The notes beneath the pieces are model-generated. The model did no database searches. It saw nothing but the letters and a program-made list of their open reading frames with translations, and was not told where the DNA came from. The position numbers and the translations under genes are program-made. A stretch of 64,000 nucleotides of DNA from an uncultured Clostridium sp. (lineage in GTDB: Bacteria; Bacillota; Clostridia; Clostridiales; Clostridiaceae), in contig CALBDU010000004.1 in assembly GCA_937927335.1 (NCBI GenBank), forward strand, positions 248,001 through 312,000, written 5' to 3'. Below, in pieces: positions 36,350 to 45,872 of this stretch (its first letter is position 1; each line of letters opens with the position of its first letter).

Positions 36350-37378
36350 ATGTTTATTAGAGAAAAGATAGAAAACAATGAAAAGCTTATACTTCAAAGC
36401 TGTGCTGCATTTTCCTCAGAAAGCAGAGGAAGGCAGCGCAAGGATAAAATAGACGATATAAGAACCTGCTATATGGTGGACAGGGACAGGATTATTCATA
36501 GCAAATCCTTCAGGAGGCTTAAACATAAAACCCAGGTATACATAAGAAGCTCAGGAGATCATTATAGGACAAGGCTTACCCATACTTTAGAGGTAGCCCA
36601 GATTGCAAAAACTATCGGGCGGGGCATTGGACTTAATGAGGACTTAATTGAAGCAATTGCTTTAGGTCACGATATAGGTCATGTGGCATTTGCCCACAAT
36701 GGCGAGGAGGTCCTTGACAAGCTGCTTCCAAATGGCTTCAGGCACAATGAAAACAGTGTCAGGGTGCTTACAAAGCTGGAGAAACAAGGTCAGGGCTTAA
36801 ATCTAAGTCTTGAGGTACTGGATGGAATACTCCATCACAGCGGATTGTCAAGGGATGGCAGCAGGGCATTTACTCTTGAAGGCCAGGTAGTAAGGTACAG
36901 TGACAAAATTGCCTATGTAAATCATGATATAGATGATTCCATCAGGGCAGAGCTTCTCAAGGAGAAGGAGCTTCCTGTCCATACAAAAGTCAGGCTGGGT
37001 GCAGACCACAGCCAGAGAATAAATACACTGGTATCCAGTTGTATTTATAAGACATTAGATAATATTGAAAACGGGATTTTAAAAGTATCTCTTGAAAAGG
37101 AAATTGAGGAAGCCTTATATGAACTTCGCGCATTTCTGTTTGAAAAGATATATAATGGTGAATATTTGAGGGAAGAAAGAGATAAGGCAAAGTTCATATT
37201 GGAACAGGTTTTTAATTACTTTTATAAAAATCCGGAAAAAATGCCGGAAAATTATATAAGCATTGTAGAAAATGAAGGACTTTATCAGGGAGTTGCAGAT
37301 TATATTTCCGGAATGAGTGATGATTACTGTCTTTCATTGTTTAATAATATCTATGTTCCTAAAATAGTAATTTATTAA
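36350..37378 (+). CDS. dgt: dGTP triphosphohydrolase family protein
   Basis: The product has 342 residues from the ATG at 36350 (GTG 36341 forms part of the ribosome site GGGTGA). The HD domain is visible as THTLEVAQIAKTIGRG and ALGHDIGHVAFAHNGEEVL, preceded by FRRLKHKTQVY. It hydrolyses dNTPs to the nucleoside and triphosphate. It sits directly upstream of dnaG-rpoD, as in many clostridia. Confidence 0.93.
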   Translation: MFIREKIENNEKLILQSCAAFSSESRGRQRKDKIDDIRTCYMVDRDRIIHSKSFRRLKHKTQVYIRSSGDHYRTRLTHTLEVAQIAKTIGRGIGLNEDLIEAIALGHDIGHVAFAHNGEEVLDKLLPNGFRHNENSVRVLTKLEKQGQGLNLSLEVLDGILHHSGLSRDGSRAFTLEGQVVRYSDKIAYVNHDIDDSIRAELLKEKELPVHTKVRLGADHSQRINTLVSSCIYKTLDNIENGILKVSLEKEIEEALYELRAFLFEKIYNGEYLREERDKAKFILEQVFNYFYKNPEKMPENYISIVENEGLYQGVADYISGMSDDYCLSLFNNIYVPKIVIY

Positions 37379-37543
37379 TATTTTAGGAATAAATATCAGT
37401 TATTAGTGGAAAATATACATTAGAATAACATATTTAATTAAATTTATATATTTTTTGAAGGAAATTTTGGCTTTGTAAAGAATATATATAATAGCTTAAT
37501 GCATAAAAAAGAAATTTATATTTTAGGAAGGAATTTAAATATT

Positions 37544-37552
37544 TTTGTCGAA
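37544..37552 (+). promoter_or_regulatory. Putative Spo0A box upstream of dnaG
   Basis: TTTGTCGAA matches the core TGTCGAA of Spo0A-binding boxes, 56 nt before the dnaG start and within a 229-nt leader. Confidence 0.45.
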
Positions 37553-37607
37553 TATAAATAAAGTTACGTATAATTTGTAATTCAATATAGTTAGGTGGGG
37601 TTTATTC

Positions 37608-39374
37608 TTGGTATCGGATGAAATTATCCAGAGAGTTAAGGATGAAAATGATATTGTGGATATTATATCCGAAACTGTAAAACTTAAAAAGGCTGGAAGA
37701 AACTATACGGGCCTTTGTCCATTTCATAATGAAAAAACACCATCCTTCAGCGTTTCCCAGGATAAACAGATATATAAATGCTTTGGCTGCGGAGAAGCTG
37801 GAAATGTTATAACCTTTTTAATGAAAACCAGGAAGCTGTCCTTTCTGGATGCATTGAAAATTTTGGCGGATAGGGCTCGTATTGATCTTGACATACAGGA
37901 AAACAATAATTCTGCCAGGGAAAGGTATGAAAAAATATACAAATTAAATGTAGATGCTGCCAGATTCTTTTTCAATAATCTGAAAAGGAACAAAAAATCC
38001 ATGTCATACTTCTCAAACCGTGGAATAACGGATAAGCTTATAAGAAGCTTTGGACTTGGATATTCCAGTGACAGCTGGAATTCACTTATGAATTACCTTA
38101 TGAAAAAAGGATATTCGGAGCTTGATCTGCTAAACGCGGGCCTTATTATCAAAAGTCCAAAAGGAACCTATTATGACAGGTTCAGAAACAGGGTAATGTT
38201 TCCGGTGTTTGATTATAAAGGAAGAGTGATTGGCTTCGGTGGCAGGGTTATGGATGATACAAAGCCCAAGTACCTTAATTCACCTGAAACTCAGGTATTT
38301 AAAAAGGGCATAAACCTTTATGGTTTGAATTTTGCCGTTAAGAACCTGACACAGGATTATATTATTATAGTTGAAGGTTACATGGATTGCATCGCCCTGC
38401 ATCAATATGGAATAACAAATGCTGCAGCGTCGCTTGGAACTGCTCTTACAATTAACCAGGCTAAGCTTTTAAAGAGATATGTGGATAAAGTAATAATTGC
38501 CTATGATGCCGATCTGGCAGGGCAGAATGCCACATTGAGAGGTCTCGAGGTTTTAAAGCAGGCTGGCTTGGATGTAAGGGTGCTTATGGTGCCTGAAGGA
38601 AAAGATCCGGATGAATTCATAAGAAAAAATGGCAGGGATACTTTTTTGAAGCTGCTTCAAGATGCCTTGCCTTTAATTGACTACAGGATTAAAAGGGTAA
38701 AGGAAGGTATTCCCATCAACAACCCTGAAAACAAAATTCAATACGTTGAAAAGGTCCTTTTAATTCTTTCAGAATTAGATCCAGTAGAGAGAGATGTTTA
38801 TATAAAAAAAATATCTGAAGAAACTGACATTAAGGATCAGGCTTTATATGACATGCTAAATAATAAATTGCAAAATAATGTAAAAAAAGATGAAAATCTG
38901 AATACAGAAATTAATTTTGGACAAAAATTATATTTAGAACCTGCTTTTTTAAAGGCTGAGAGAACCTTGCTGAAATTGATGCTGGAGAATGAACATGCTT
39001 TCAGCTACATTGATAAAAATATAAAAGCTGATGATCTAATAGTGGAAAGCCATAGGATTATCTATAACCTTATAACCAGCTTAAAGACATCAGCAGCGGA
39101 TGAAATTAAAAAAGCCCTGGAGCTAAGGCTCACAGACACTGAAAGCATCAGGGAATGGGTAAATATAATTGATAATGAATTAGTATATGACAATAATAAC
39201 ATAGAGAATATGGTAGATGACTGCATAAGAGAAATAAAAAAATATAAATTAGAGGAGTCGAAAAAAGAAATCATGTGTAAAATAAAACAATTTGAAGCTG
39301 AAGGTAAACTCAAAGAGTCTCTGGAACTTGCCAAAGAGTTTATAAATATACAGAAAAAGGAAGGGTTGAAGTAA
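37608..39374 (+). CDS. dnaG: DNA primase
   Basis: The product has 588 residues from TTG 37608 after TAGGTGGGG. The zinc-binding CHC2 motif is CPFHNEKTPSFSVSQ ... CFGCG. The TOPRIM domain contains VEGYMDCIALHQYG and IIAYDADLAGQNATLRG. The C-terminal helicase-binding domain is present. It makes RNA primers at the fork. It is joined to rpoD without a gap, as in the classic macromolecular synthesis operon. Confidence 0.96.
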   Translation: MVSDEIIQRVKDENDIVDIISETVKLKKAGRNYTGLCPFHNEKTPSFSVSQDKQIYKCFGCGEAGNVITFLMKTRKLSFLDALKILADRARIDLDIQENNNSARERYEKIYKLNVDAARFFFNNLKRNKKSMSYFSNRGITDKLIRSFGLGYSSDSWNSLMNYLMKKGYSELDLLNAGLIIKSPKGTYYDRFRNRVMFPVFDYKGRVIGFGGRVMDDTKPKYLNSPETQVFKKGINLYGLNFAVKNLTQDYIIIVEGYMDCIALHQYGITNAAASLGTALTINQAKLLKRYVDKVIIAYDADLAGQNATLRGLEVLKQAGLDVRVLMVPEGKDPDEFIRKNGRDTFLKLLQDALPLIDYRIKRVKEGIPINNPENKIQYVEKVLLILSELDPVERDVYIKKISEETDIKDQALYDMLNNKLQNNVKKDENLNTEINFGQKLYLEPAFLKAERTLLKLMLENEHAFSYIDKNIKADDLIVESHRIIYNLITSLKTSAADEIKKALELRLTDTESIREWVNIIDNELVYDNNNIENMVDDCIREIKKYKLEESKKEIMCKIKQFEAEGKLKESLELAKEFINIQKKEGLK

Positions 39375-39395
39375 ATGGCGGAAGGAGGAGAGAAC

Positions 39396-40460
39396 ATGAA
39401 AGAAAAAGACGGTAAAATGATGATTGTTAAGAAGCTCATAGAAAAAGGAAAAAAGAATTCAACATTAACCTATAAGGAAATAATGGATGAATTGGATGAA
39501 GTTGATTTAAGTCCTGAACAAATTGAAAAAATATATGAAGTTCTGGAATCTATGGGTGTTGAAATAATCGGTGATATGCAGGATATAGAAGTTCAGGAAG
39601 AAGATCTTGATCTTACAGTGCCTGAAGGAATAGCTATTGATGATCCTGTAAGAATGTACCTTAAAGAAATTGGAAAAGTGCCTCTTTTAACGCCGGATGA
39701 AGAAATTGAATTGGCCAGAAGAATAGAGGAAAATGACCCTGTTGCAAAGAAAAAGCTTGCAGAAGCCAACCTGAGACTGGTTGTAAGCATTGCTAAAAGA
39801 TATGTAGGCAGGGGGATGCTGTTTTTGGATCTAATCCAGGAAGGTAACCTGGGATTGATTAAGGCAGTGGAGAAGTTTGACTACAGAAAAGGCTATAAAT
39901 TCAGTACCTATGCCACCTGGTGGATTAGACAGGCAATTACCAGAGCCATAGCTGACCAGGCAAGGACCATAAGAATACCGGTGCATATGGTGGAAACTAT
40001 AAATAAATTAATCAGAGTGTCAAGACAGCTCCTTCAGGAACTAGGCAGAGAACCCCAGGCTGATGAGATTGCAAAAATAATGGAAATGCCTGTGGACAAG
40101 GTTAGGGAAATAATGAAGATAGCCCAGGAGCCAGTTTCTCTTGAAACCCCAATAGGTGAAGAGGAAGACAGCCACCTTGGCGATTTTATACCTGATGATG
40201 ACGCTCCTGCCCCTGCTGAAGCGGCAGCCTTTACAATGCTGAAGGAACAGCTCATTAATGTATTGGATACACTTACTCCAAGAGAAGAAAAGGTACTTAG
40301 ACTCAGATTCGGACTGGATGACGGCAGGGCAAGAACCCTGGAAGAGGTTGGTAAGGAATTCAATGTAACCAGAGAAAGAATAAGGCAGATTGAAGCTAAA
40401 GCTTTAAGGAAACTTAGACATCCAAGCAGAAGCAAAAAGCTTAAGGATTATCTGGATTAA
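39396..40460 (+). CDS. rpoD: Primary sigma factor RpoD (sigma-A)
   Basis: The product has 354 residues from the ATG at 39396 after GGAGGAGAGAAC; an ATG at 39375 lacks such a site. Region 1.2 has DPVRMYLKEIGKVPLLTP. Region 2 has FLDLIQEGNLGLIKAVEKF and the -10 recognising YATWWIRQAITRAI. Region 4.2 ends VTRERIRQIEAKALRKLRHP. It directs vegetative transcription; cotranscribed with dnaG. Confidence 0.98.
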   Translation: MKEKDGKMMIVKKLIEKGKKNSTLTYKEIMDELDEVDLSPEQIEKIYEVLESMGVEIIGDMQDIEVQEEDLDLTVPEGIAIDDPVRMYLKEIGKVPLLTPDEEIELARRIEENDPVAKKKLAEANLRLVVSIAKRYVGRGMLFLDLIQEGNLGLIKAVEKFDYRKGYKFSTYATWWIRQAITRAIADQARTIRIPVHMVETINKLIRVSRQLLQELGREPQADEIAKIMEMPVDKVREIMKIAQEPVSLETPIGEEEDSHLGDFIPDDDAPAPAEAAAFTMLKEQLINVLDTLTPREEKVLRLRFGLDDGRARTLEEVGKEFNVTRERIRQIEAKALRKLRHPSRSKKLKDYLD

Positions 40461-40464
40461 TTAC

Positions 40465-40490
40465 ATGCACCTTAAAGGTGCATTCTTTTT
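40465..40490 (+). terminator. Terminator of dnaG-rpoD
   Basis: Inverted repeat ATGCACCTT / AAGGTGCAT around a single A, followed by TCTTTTT, starting 5 nt after the rpoD stop. Confidence 0.85.
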
Positions 40491-40515
40491 AAGACTCAAT
40501 AAAGGAAGTGAGACT

Positions 40516-41403
40516 GTGCAGAAATTTTTACCTGAGAAGGGTAATGGTGCATTATTTATCTTCATCGTAACAGTGGTCTTTGATGCATTAATACTTGGCA
40601 TACTCAATTTTTCCGATTCCTATGAAATAGCTGTAGTATTGCAGGTGTCTTTTATTGCATTGAACCTATATCAACTGTATTATCTGTTGATATGCCTTAC
40701 CATGTATTACGAAGTTGGATTTGAGGAGCTTAGGATAATCAGCTTCTGGGGCATGAAAAAGGTAGTTATCCCTTTTGCTGATATAAAATGCTATAATAAT
40801 TTATCGGGGAAAATAAAAGGTATGAGGCTGTCAGGCTATGGCAGGGATTATTTTGCCATAGGAAGATCGGTTGTTGAGAAAATTGGTCCAACCTATATGT
40901 ATGTAACAAACTCTAAAAATATCATATATATTAAAACTGATGACATGAACTACGGTTTATCTCCAAAAAATGTGGACAAATTTCTTCAGTATTTAAGCTC
41001 TAAGGAAGTATGCGAACTTAGTTTTAATTATAAATCAACAAAACATGTTACTATTTTTAAGGATAAGAAATTTACAATTCCATTTATTCTTTGCACAATA
41101 TTATCAGGAATTATCATATTGTATCCAGTTATAAGATATCTGAATCATACAATTCCTGACATGATGCCGCTGAGCTTTGATGCAAAGTTTAAACCTATAG
41201 CCTTTGGTACAGGAAAACAGTTTGCATTTAAGCAGATGACCCTGGGCATATTAAATCTGGCCATTCTTTTTTGCATGTACTTTGCTTCAGTGTTTATTGC
41301 AAAATATGACAGAAAGGCTGTATATAAATTTATAGCAGTGCCCTTAATTTTGGCTTTGGTTTTTTTAATTCTCCAGACAAGAATTTTCCTTACCTTTAAA
41401 TAG
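40516..41403 (+). CDS. Membrane protein of unknown function
   Basis: The product has 295 residues from GTG 40516, preceded by AAAGGAAGTGAGA. An upstream ATG (40465) lies within the rpoD terminator and is rejected. Two N-terminal membrane helices (about 17-65) lead to a cytoplasmic strand-rich part with FEELRIISFWGMKKVVIPFA (PH-like pattern), and three C-terminal helices (about 190-210, 240-260, 275-292). I do not recognise the family beyond a PH-like segment. It is followed closely by trmK. Confidence 0.75.
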   Translation: MQKFLPEKGNGALFIFIVTVVFDALILGILNFSDSYEIAVVLQVSFIALNLYQLYYLLICLTMYYEVGFEELRIISFWGMKKVVIPFADIKCYNNLSGKIKGMRLSGYGRDYFAIGRSVVEKIGPTYMYVTNSKNIIYIKTDDMNYGLSPKNVDKFLQYLSSKEVCELSFNYKSTKHVTIFKDKKFTIPFILCTILSGIIILYPVIRYLNHTIPDMMPLSFDAKFKPIAFGTGKQFAFKQMTLGILNLAILFCMYFASVFIAKYDRKAVYKFIAVPLILALVFLILQTRIFLTFK

Positions 41404-41419
41404 AAAGGATACAGTTACT

Positions 41420-42109
41420 ATGGAATTAAGCAAAAGATTAATTACAGTTGCGGCTTTGGCTAACCCCTGCCACTGTATTGTGGATATAGGCACAGATCAT
41501 GCTTATATTCCAATTTACCTTGTTAAGAACAATGTTTGCAGCTATGCCATTGCATCGGACATCAACCGGGGCCCGGTAGAAAAGGCTTTGCTGAATGTGA
41601 GATCCCATAACCTTCAGCACAAAATAGACTGCCGTCTGGGTGCCGGTCTTAATACCTTAAAGCCAAAGGAGGCAGATGCAGCAATTATTGCAGGTATGGG
41701 AGGCAATTTAATCAGGGACATTCTGGAGGAAGGACTTTCCATTGTTAAAGAATTGGAGTATCTTGTACTTCAGCCAGTGCAAAATCCTGAAGTGTTGAGA
41801 GAATATTTATACACAAAGGGCTATGAGATTTTGCAGGAGGATTTGTGTATTGACGAAAACATATTTTATGAGATAATAAAAATAAGATATAGTGAAAGAA
41901 AATACAACATTGACAGCATTTTTTACGAGGTTAGCAGGGAATTATTAAATAATAAGCACCCGCTAATAAAGGAATTTATAGTAAAGAAGCTTAATGGTTA
42001 TAATAAAATTTTAGGAAAGATTAATGAGACCTCCGAAGCAGCCAATGCCAGGAGGGATGAGCTCAACATAAAAATAAAAAAACTGGAGGAGATGTTATTA
42101 TGTCTTTAA
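41420..42109 (+). CDS. trmK: tRNA (adenine22-N1)-methyltransferase
   Basis: The product has 229 residues. A class I methyltransferase fold opens SKRLITVAALANPCHCIVDI with DIGTDHAYIPIYLV and IIAGMGGNLIRDIL, diagnostic for TrmK. A C-terminal coiled coil follows. It overlaps the Nif3 family gene by 10 nt, the conserved pair next to rpoD in Firmicutes. Confidence 0.94.
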   Translation: MELSKRLITVAALANPCHCIVDIGTDHAYIPIYLVKNNVCSYAIASDINRGPVEKALLNVRSHNLQHKIDCRLGAGLNTLKPKEADAAIIAGMGGNLIRDILEEGLSIVKELEYLVLQPVQNPEVLREYLYTKGYEILQEDLCIDENIFYEIIKIRYSERKYNIDSIFYEVSRELLNNKHPLIKEFIVKKLNGYNKILGKINETSEAANARRDELNIKIKKLEEMLLCL

Positions 42110-42903
42110 AAATTAAGGATATTCACAAAATAATAGAAAAACATGCTCCTTCAAGCCTAAAGGAGAGCTATGATAATGTAGGCCTTATGGTAGGCAGCAT
42201 GGAGGATGACATTACATCTATTCTTGTAGCGCTGGATTGCACTATGGAGGTAATAAATGAAGCCAGGACAAAGAACTGCAATTTAATTCTTTGCCATCAC
42301 CCTCTAATATTTCACAAGCCTTCCTCAATAACTACAGGAGATCTTTTGGGGAAAAAAATAATTAAACTGATATCAGAAAACATTAATGTTTATTCAAGCC
42401 ACACAAACCTGGATTCTGTTTCAGGGGGAATTAATGATATTTTAGTGGAGCTTCTTGGCTTTAGCCAGGGGGAGGTAATGGAACCGCTGCCTGAGGATAT
42501 CAACTCCGGTATCGGAAGAATTTTGAGTCTGGCTTACCCTATGGCTTTATCAGACCTGTGCCAAAGGGTTAAGGAATCACTTAATCTTTCTGTAATAAGA
42601 TATGCAGGAGCTGAGGATAAAGTTATTTCAAAAATTGCCGTTATCAATGGCAGTGGCCAAAGCTATTTCGAAGCTGCTGTTAAAATGGGAGCAGACTGCA
42701 TAATAACTGGTGACACCACTTATCATTACGTCAGTGATCTTAATGAAGAAGGAATTGCTGTCATTGATGCCGGGCATCATGGCACAGAACTGGCAGCAGT
42801 AAGAGTGTTCTCAAACTGGCTTCAAAACAAAATTAATGATCTGGGATTTGATAACTCTGTACTTTTTACAGAGTTTAACGGTTGTCCATATAAATACAGA
42901 TAG
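42100..42903 (+). CDS. Nif3-like dinuclear metal centre protein
   Basis: The product has 267 residues. It begins with the family's APSSLKESYDNVGLMVGSME, and metal ligands are visible in CHHPLIFHKPSSI, YSSHTNLDSV and DAGHHGTE. Proteins of this family form toroidal hexamers with two metals per subunit. The biochemical role is not settled (linked to GTP cyclohydrolase I type 2). Coupled to trmK. Confidence 0.94.
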   Translation: MSLKIKDIHKIIEKHAPSSLKESYDNVGLMVGSMEDDITSILVALDCTMEVINEARTKNCNLILCHHPLIFHKPSSITTGDLLGKKIIKLISENINVYSSHTNLDSVSGGINDILVELLGFSQGEVMEPLPEDINSGIGRILSLAYPMALSDLCQRVKESLNLSVIRYAGAEDKVISKIAVINGSGQSYFEAAVKMGADCIITGDTTYHYVSDLNEEGIAVIDAGHHGTELAAVRVFSNWLQNKINDLGFDNSVLFTEFNGCPYKYR

Positions 42904-42938
42904 GAATAAGTTTGCGCTTATTTCTATTTTTTTTTAAT
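42903..42938 (+). terminator. Terminator after the Nif3 family gene
   Basis: Stem GAATAAG / CTTATTTC around TTTGCG, followed by a long T-run. Confidence 0.7.
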
Positions 42939-42964
42939 ATAACACTTTAAAGGGAGGAAATTTT

Positions 42965-43693
42965 ATGGATAAATTTAATATGCTGCTGGAACTCCAGAAG
43001 AACTACGATATAATCAAAGAAAGCTCCAAAGAATTAAACGGAGGTTCATACATTTATCTTCTGAAAAAGGTTAAGGATGATTTTGAGGCTACAAAGATAA
43101 AGTTTAAAGATAAGGAAAATGAAATTAACAGACTTAAGGAACAATATAAAGAAATAAATTCAAAATTAGTCAATTCAAGAAAAGAAATTGAAAAAAATGA
43201 ATATGCCTTATACCACAATACAGGCAGCGACTTTAAATTAATTCAAGGCCTTGAGAAAAAGATTGAGGAACAGAAGCGTAATATCAATGAATTGGATAAT
43301 ACAACCCTGGAGCTTTTAGAACAAGAGGACAAGCTCTCTTTTGAACGAGACAATCTTAGGGTTAAACTTGCTGCTTTGAAAAAGGAATTTGAAAGTGTTA
43401 AAGATGCGGGAAATAAAAAAATCAGCAATGCAAAAACTGAAATTGAAAAGGCACAGGAGAATATTGAAAGGATTTCCAAGGAGCTATCTCCTGCTATTTT
43501 GAAAAAGTTTAAGGACCTTGAGGAAAGCAAAGGAAGTGCAGCGGCCAAATCGGACAACGGGGTTTGCCAGGGCTGCAAAATGAGAATCTCCGCCGTTACA
43601 GCCGATAAAATCAAGAAAGGCTACAATGTTGTTTACTGTGACAATTGCGGAAGAATTCTTTATTACAATGATATTGAAGAACAGCCAAAATAA
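42965..43693 (+). CDS. C4-type zinc ribbon coiled-coil protein
   Basis: The product has 242 residues. A long coiled coil (about 25-185) is followed by a C4 zinc ribbon, CQGCKMRISAVTADKIKKGY then YCDNCGRILYY. The arrangement is that of the zf-RING_7 family found upstream of rnpB in clostridia. RNA or nucleic acid binding is suspected from the fold. Function not established. Confidence 0.9.
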   Translation: MDKFNMLLELQKNYDIIKESSKELNGGSYIYLLKKVKDDFEATKIKFKDKENEINRLKEQYKEINSKLVNSRKEIEKNEYALYHNTGSDFKLIQGLEKKIEEQKRNINELDNTTLELLEQEDKLSFERDNLRVKLAALKKEFESVKDAGNKKISNAKTEIEKAQENIERISKELSPAILKKFKDLEESKGSAAAKSDNGVCQGCKMRISAVTADKIKKGYNVVYCDNCGRILYYNDIEEQPK

Positions 43694-43698
43694 ACTAT

Positions 43699-43727
43699 TT
43701 GAAATTTTATAATTACTGTGGTATGAT
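43699..43727 (+). promoter_or_regulatory. Promoter of rnpB
   Basis: TTGAAA (43699-43704) and TATGAT (43722-43727), 17 nt apart, 7 nt before the 5' end of the RNA. Confidence 0.8.
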
Positions 43728-43734
43728 ATATTTT

Positions 43735-44100
43735 GCGAGTAAGCCAGACAATCGCTGCTAAACTTATGTTTAGGAGAGGAAAGTCCGAGCTCCACAGGGC
43801 AGGGTGCTGGGTAATACCCAGTCAGGGTGACCTGAAGGAAAGTGCAACAGAGATATACCGCTGCCATCACGGCAGCAAGGGTGGAAAGGCGAGGTAAGAG
43901 CTCACCAGCGCATTGGCGACTTTGCGGCTATGTAAACCCCACTTGGAGCAAGATCGAATAGAGGAGTGTCCCCTGGCTTTTGCCAGAAGGGAAAGGGCGG
44001 CCCGTCCCGCTCCCGGGTAGTATCGCTGGAGCCTGCTGGTAACAACAGGCCTAGATAGATGATTGTCAAATACAGAACTCGGCTTACAGGCTTAGTCGCA
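43735..44100 (+). ncRNA. rnpB: RNase P RNA, bacterial type
   Basis: About 366 nt. The universally conserved GAGGAAAGTCCGAGCTCC is at 43776-43793 and ACAGAACTCGGCTTACAG is near the 3' end. The 5' end GCGAGTAAGCC and 3' end GGCTTAGTCGC pair as P1 with one mismatch. The conserved GAAAGTGCAACAGAGA core follows. It is the catalytic RNA of tRNA 5' maturation. It ends the core genome block here. Confidence 0.97.
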
Positions 44101-44110
44101 TAATTAAGTT

Positions 44111-44148
44111 ATGAACCGCTTGATTTTCAAGGGCTCATGGCTTTTTTT
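44111..44148 (+). terminator. Terminator of rnpB
   Basis: Hairpin from ATGAACC/CTTGA to TCAAG/GGCTCAT with one bulge and one mismatch, followed by GGCTTTTTTT. Confidence 0.7.
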
Positions 44149-44330
44149 ATTTGTACGAAACTTTACTTATTGTGCTACTTTTTGCAACCCAAAAATGAAA
44201 ATTCATGTACCTTATCAGTATAATAAACCTGACTGGTTAAAAAAGCAAGTTATTTTAATAGAAATATTTATTATAATAGCCACGGCCTGCATTCTAAAAC
44301 TAATTCAGGCCAGATTAAAACGAATGAAAA

Positions 44331-44351
44331 AAGGCAGCCATAATGGCTGCC
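44331..44351 (-). terminator. Terminator of the first recombinase gene
   Basis: Read on the minus strand, GGCAGCCATTATGGCTGCC (a 9-bp palindrome) is followed by TTTTTT. The same position behind the second recombinase carries a diverged copy. Confidence 0.85.
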
Positions 44352-44353
44352 AT

Positions 44354-45355
44354 TTATGCACTGATAAGATTGTCTATTACGGATGCTCCTCTAGCAGTAT
44401 CTTTTTCAGATAAGTGCGTATATACCTGTAATGTATCTAATGTTATTCCAACAAATCTTTGGATTTCAGAAAGCGACACATTATTTCTGACCATGTGTGT
44501 CACTGCGGTATGGCGCATGGAGTGCCCTACAATATTGTCCCCAGTTTTAGTTTTCAAGCCAACTGTATATTTCTTAATCATTTTATTGTAAGTGGTAGTA
44601 GACATATTAAAAACCTTATCTGACTCTTGTTTGTGCGTACATGATTCATGATATTTTGTTAATGCATCAATCGCATTATTTGGCAGTGAAACAATATCAG
44701 AAGTTTTATTTTTAGGCCTATAAATTGATAGAGTTTCTTTTTCAAAATCTATGTTTTCCCATTTTAATAATAATACCTCTGACCTTCTAAGACCCATAAA
44801 TAAAATACAGAACAACGCCAAGTTTCTTTCTGCATTTTTACTTGTATCCTCCTTAATTCTCCTGAAGAGCTTATTAATAGTATCTTCAGATAGTATTTGC
44901 CTTTTGATATTATCAGGGCCATCCTGTTTGCTTCTCCGGTTTATACCAAAGTCATCTTCTTTTAATGAGGATATAATATCGTAAGGCATAAAATTTTTCC
45001 TATACATCATTTTGAAGTATGTTCTAAGACAGTTGAATTTCCTGTAAGCAGTAGTGAATTCATATTTTTCAACTAAAAATTCTTTATAAAATTCAAGATG
45101 ATGGTATTTTACATCAGTAATATATCTAACCCTGTTATTCAACTCAGTTTTTATGTATTCATAAAAAATATCGAAATCACCTTTGTAACTTTCCATAGTA
45201 CTTTCGCTATATTTATGAGCAAATAGTGATTTCATAAATATATCACGACTTTGTAATATTGTTACTTTTGTTAAACTGCTGCCCTTTCTTTTTGATTTAG
45301 TATCCTTATTTCTTGATTTACTTTTCTGTAGATTTTTTTCTGTAGATTTTTTCAT
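44354..45355 (-). CDS. Tyrosine recombinase (phage integrase family), copy 1
   Basis: The product has 333 residues from the ATG at 45355, preceded by GGGAGAAATATTA; an ATG 15 nt upstream overlaps that site. The N-terminal SAM-like core-binding domain (about 40-140) has SESTMESYKGDFDIFYEY. The catalytic domain carries Arg in MGLRRSEVLLLKW, His-x-x-Arg in HSMRHTAVTHM and Tyr in VYTHLSEKD, so the active residues appear present. It reads toward rnpB and marks the left end of an accessory region. A truncated paralogue lies 0.5 kb upstream of it. Confidence 0.92.
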   Translation of the reverse strand: MKKSTEKNLQKSKSRNKDTKSKRKGSSLTKVTILQSRDIFMKSLFAHKYSESTMESYKGDFDIFYEYIKTELNNRVRYITDVKYHHLEFYKEFLVEKYEFTTAYRKFNCLRTYFKMMYRKNFMPYDIISSLKEDDFGINRRSKQDGPDNIKRQILSEDTINKLFRRIKEDTSKNAERNLALFCILFMGLRRSEVLLLKWENIDFEKETLSIYRPKNKTSDIVSLPNNAIDALTKYHESCTHKQESDKVFNMSTTTYNKMIKKYTVGLKTKTGDNIVGHSMRHTAVTHMVRNNVSLSEIQRFVGITLDTLQVYTHLSEKDTARGASVIDNLISA

Positions 45356-45673
45356 TAATATTTCTCCCATCCATTTTTTGTTTTTCTATATATTAGAACC
45401 GAGGGAAAAAAGTCCTTTTTTTTTATCTGAAAAAGTAAAAAAATATTACATTTTTTTATCTATTATATAATTGAACCCAGCATAAGATGGAAAATTTAAT
45501 CATAAATTAAATGCTTATTGTGATAAAGTCTGGTTTGAGTAATTATTTATATGATTTTTATATGCTTATAAACAATTTTTATAATTTATCTTTATTATGT
45601 AGAAACTGTATTATAAAGATAAATTTTTATATAATCTATAACGATTATATAAAACAAAATTTAATTATTTTTT

Positions 45674-45711
45674 GCTAAACTTAAATATTTCACTTTAAAC
45701 TTAAATAATTA
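45674..45711. repeat. Repeat upstream of recombinase copy 1, with inner direct repeat
   Basis: Contains TAAACTTAAATA twice (45677-45688 and 45696-45707, starts 19 nt apart). A diverged copy of the whole block lies at 47040-47076 at the equivalent place upstream of the second recombinase. Confidence 0.65.
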
Positions 45712-45830
45712 ACAATAACCTTATTTTTGTGAAAGTGTTATAAAGAAAGTTATAAATGTTCTGAGAAAAATGGTATTCATAATAGTTGTTCCTGCTATTA
45801 TGAATTTTAATATATTTATACTGGTAGAAA

Positions 45831-45856
45831 TAATTGGTAGTCATAAAGGCTACCAA
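45831..45856 (-). terminator. Hairpin after recombinase copy 2, diverged copy of the copy 1 terminator
   Basis: AATTGGTAG / CTACCAATT around 8-9 nt, aligning position by position with the GGCAGCC hairpin behind copy 1. Confidence 0.6.
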
Positions 45857-45872
45857 TTATGCTCTGATACTG

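Noticed and set aside
37378..37535. ATATTTTAGGAA occurring twice before dnaG
   Set aside because: Short AT-rich match in an AT-rich leader; not distinguishable from chance.
43735..44100. 3' end of rnpB as an integration site
   Set aside because: No second copy of its terminal bases was found in the window, so an attachment duplication is not supported.
44111..44413. 100-codon plus-strand frame after rnpB
   Set aside because: It starts inside the rnpB terminator, lacks a ribosome site and overlaps the recombinase gene end.
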